Shown one piece after another: positions 14,157 to 15,686 of a stretch of 15,686 bases of DNA. Location: NCBI GenBank assembly GCA_020054055.1, contig JAGVLZ010000084.1, positions 1 through 15,686 on the forward strand, given 5' to 3'. Origin of the DNA: Phycisphaerales bacterium (GTDB lineage Bacteria; Planctomycetota; Phycisphaerae; Phycisphaerales; UBA1924). Numbering within the stretch: the stretch's first letter is position 1; every line of letters starts with the position of its first letter. The position numbers and the translations under genes are program-made. Below the pieces are notes generated by a model. The model worked only from the letters and a program-made list of their open reading frames with translations. It ran no database searches and was not told the origin of the DNA.

Positions 14157-15562
14157 GGTCATCTCTGAAGCAGAGCCTCGATCTCGACGGGCATCGGGCT
14201 GACACGGCCGACTGCCTCAGGACAGCGTACGAGAACGTGGCCAAGGGTGAATACGACGCGATCGTGACCGACCTGAACCTCGTGGGCGAATCGGGGATGG
14301 ACCTGATCCGCAAGGTGCGGGGTGATGGCTTCGAGGGGCTGATTATCGTCATCACGGCGTATGGGACGATCGAGACCGCCGTGGAAGCGGTTCGCAGTGG
14401 GGCGGATGAGTTCATCCAGAAACCGATCCGACTCGAAGAGTTGAGCGTGGTGCTCTCGCGCGGCCTGGAGAATCGGCGCGTGCGCGGGCAACTCGCGCTC
14501 CAGGAGCGATTGAACCGAGTCTCGGCGGGGACGACCGAGGCGCTGGGTTCGAGCGAGCCCTGGAAGCGGACGCTCTCGCTTGCATCGCGCTATTCGACGT
14601 TGAAGGCTCCCGACTCGCGGAACACGGGCGAGTTGCCGACGATTCTTCTGCTGGGCGAGACGGGCAGCGGCAAGGGGGTGCTCGCGCGGTACATCCACGA
14701 CTGCGATTCCGCACCGGGCGCGTCCTCGAAACCCTTCGTGCATGTGAACTGCGCCGCGCTGCCGGCGAACCTGATCGAGGCTGAACTCTTCGGACACGAG
14801 AAGGGGGCGTTCACCGACGCGCACGCGGCCCGGGCGGGGCTGTTCGAGCTGGCCGACGGGGGAACGATTTTCCTCGACGAGATCGGGGAACTTCCGATCG
14901 GGATGCAGGCGAAACTCCTGACGGTCGTCGAGCGCGGCGTCTTTCGGCGGATCGGCGGGACGAAGGAGCGCCGGGTTCGGGCGCGCATCGTCGCGGCGAC
15001 CAATCAGGACCTTGAAGAGCGCTCGAAGTCGGGGACGTTCCGCGCCGACCTGCTCTTCCGTCTGAACGCATTGACCATCCGGATTCCGCCTCTGCGCGAA
15101 CGTGGGGACGATGCGATCGCGATCGCGGAATCGACGCTCAGCCGGGCGGCGGCGCAGACAAACTCCGAATCTTTGCGGTTTTCGGCCGAGGCCGTGGAGT
15201 CGATCCGATCGTATTCCTGGCCCGGGAATGTTCGGGAACTGGTCAATGCCGTGAGGCGTGCGACGATTCTTTGCGATTCCGATGAGGTGGGTCCCGAGCA
15301 TCTGGGGCTGGAAGCCGGATCGACCACCGGGGAAGTTCCGGCGGATGCGTCGCTCATCAGCGGCGTCGGGAAGATAGACTTCAGCCGAGGCCCGGTGACG
15401 TTCGAGGGGGTCGAGCGGCAGTTGATCCTGGAAGCGGTTCGTCATGCCCGGGGCAATGTGTCGCTGGCGGCCAAACTCATCGGGCTGAACCGCGGCGCGC
15501 TGCGGTATCGGATCGAACGCCTGGGCCTGGAATCGCACATACGTGAGACCATCCACCGATGA
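14117..15562 (+). CDS. NtrC-family sigma-54-dependent response regulator
   Basis: The 481-residue protein is a phosphorylation-controlled activator of sigma-54 RNA polymerase. The receiver domain (1-120) has the acidic pocket Glu8-Asp9-Glu10, phosphoacceptor Asp52, Thr80 and Lys102. The AAA+ domain (about 143-385) has Walker A GETGSGKG (180-187), the sigma-54 contact loop GAFTDA (230-235), Walker B TIFLDEIGE (250-258) and the PPLRERGDD segment (324-332). A Fis-type helix-turn-helix closes the protein (about 435-472, GNVSLAAKLIGLNRGALRYRI). The contact loop has Asp in place of the second Gly of canonical GAFTGA. The start ATG is fixed by the receiver's first strand (SILIIEDE), so the 40-nt overlap with the kinase gene is genuine. 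The next gene starts at its stop codon (ATGA). Confidence 0.95.
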   Translation: MGSILIIEDEPGLRSSLKQSLDLDGHRADTADCLRTAYENVAKGEYDAIVTDLNLVGESGMDLIRKVRGDGFEGLIIVITAYGTIETAVEAVRSGADEFIQKPIRLEELSVVLSRGLENRRVRGQLALQERLNRVSAGTTEALGSSEPWKRTLSLASRYSTLKAPDSRNTGELPTILLLGETGSGKGVLARYIHDCDSAPGASSKPFVHVNCAALPANLIEAELFGHEKGAFTDAHAARAGLFELADGGTIFLDEIGELPIGMQAKLLTVVERGVFRRIGGTKERRVRARIVAATNQDLEERSKSGTFRADLLFRLNALTIRIPPLRERGDDAIAIAESTLSRAAAQTNSESLRFSAEAVESIRSYSWPGNVRELVNAVRRATILCDSDEVGPEHLGLEAGSTTGEVPADASLISGVGKIDFSRGPVTFEGVERQLILEAVRHARGNVSLAAKLIGLNRGALRYRIERLGLESHIRETIHR

Positions 15563-15686
15563 CGCGAAGGCGAAGCACGAGATCACTAGCGGGTTGCGGC
15601 GCGTCGGTCCTTGTCGCGTGTTCGGCGCTCGGCGGGGACGGTCTGCTCGTGGACCCGGCGGGTGACGCCATGGCGCGGCGCACCGA
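15559..15686 (+). CDS. Start of a probable lipoprotein gene, cut by the right edge
   Basis: An ATG overlapping the stop of the NtrC-like gene (ATGA) opens a frame that runs off the window, leaving 42 full codons. The first 21 residues form a basic start (MTRRRSTR) and a short hydrophobic stretch ending in the lipobox LVAC (18-21). This predicts signal peptidase II processing and a membrane-anchored lipoprotein. Coupling to the two-component genes suggests a shared operon. The remainder gives no family clue. Confidence 0.6.
   Translation, partial: MTRRRSTRSLAGCGASVLVACSALGGDGLLVDPAGDAMARRT

Overview
The window looks like a piece of a high-GC bacterial chromosome, most likely a planctomycete and possibly of the Phycisphaerae type. 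This placement is inference from gene content: a SUMF1/FGE-like exported protein, a pseudopilin carrying the H-X9-DG signature typical of planctomycetes, widespread start/stop overlaps, few clear Shine-Dalgarno sites, and a tRNA gene without an encoded CCA end. Apart from the leftmost gene, every gene reads on the plus strand. No insertion sequence, integrase, phage gene or CRISPR array was seen.

Region 1 (1-746, minus strand) is the 5' part of a gene for an exported SUMF1/FGE-fold protein that runs off the left edge. A 292-bp divergent spacer separates it from the phosphate genes.

Region 2 (1039-7075) is a high-affinity phosphate module, pstS-pstC-pstA-pstB-phoU, followed by an orphan NarL/LuxR-type response regulator. 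It encodes the periplasmic phosphate binder, the two permeases, the ATPase and the PhoU regulator. PstA is about 200 residues longer than usual because of an inserted, predicted periplasmic domain. No PhoR or OmpR-type PhoB gene lies in the window.

Region 3 (7254-11560) looks like a polyphosphate-related module. Three translationally coupled genes encode a thymidylate-kinase-like protein with an altered P-loop (Lys to Arg), a CHAD-domain protein, and a Ppx/GppA phosphatase with an HD domain. After a 109-bp gap comes a second, paralogous thymidylate-kinase-like protein with an intact P-loop. Both kinases lack the usual dTMP-binding REPG motif, so their substrate is uncertain. Placed directly after pst-phoU, this block is the best candidate here for an undescribed phosphate or polyphosphate system.

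Region 4 (11580-15686) holds tRNA-Leu(UAA), an H-X9-DG pseudopilin-like protein, an NtrB-like membrane histidine kinase, an NtrC-like sigma-54 activator overlapping it by 40 nt, and the start of a probable lipoprotein gene cut by the right edge. The kinase gene contains an almost perfect sigma-54 promoter sequence 165 nt before the activator start. The stretch has unusually AT-rich third codon positions, which hints at autoregulation.
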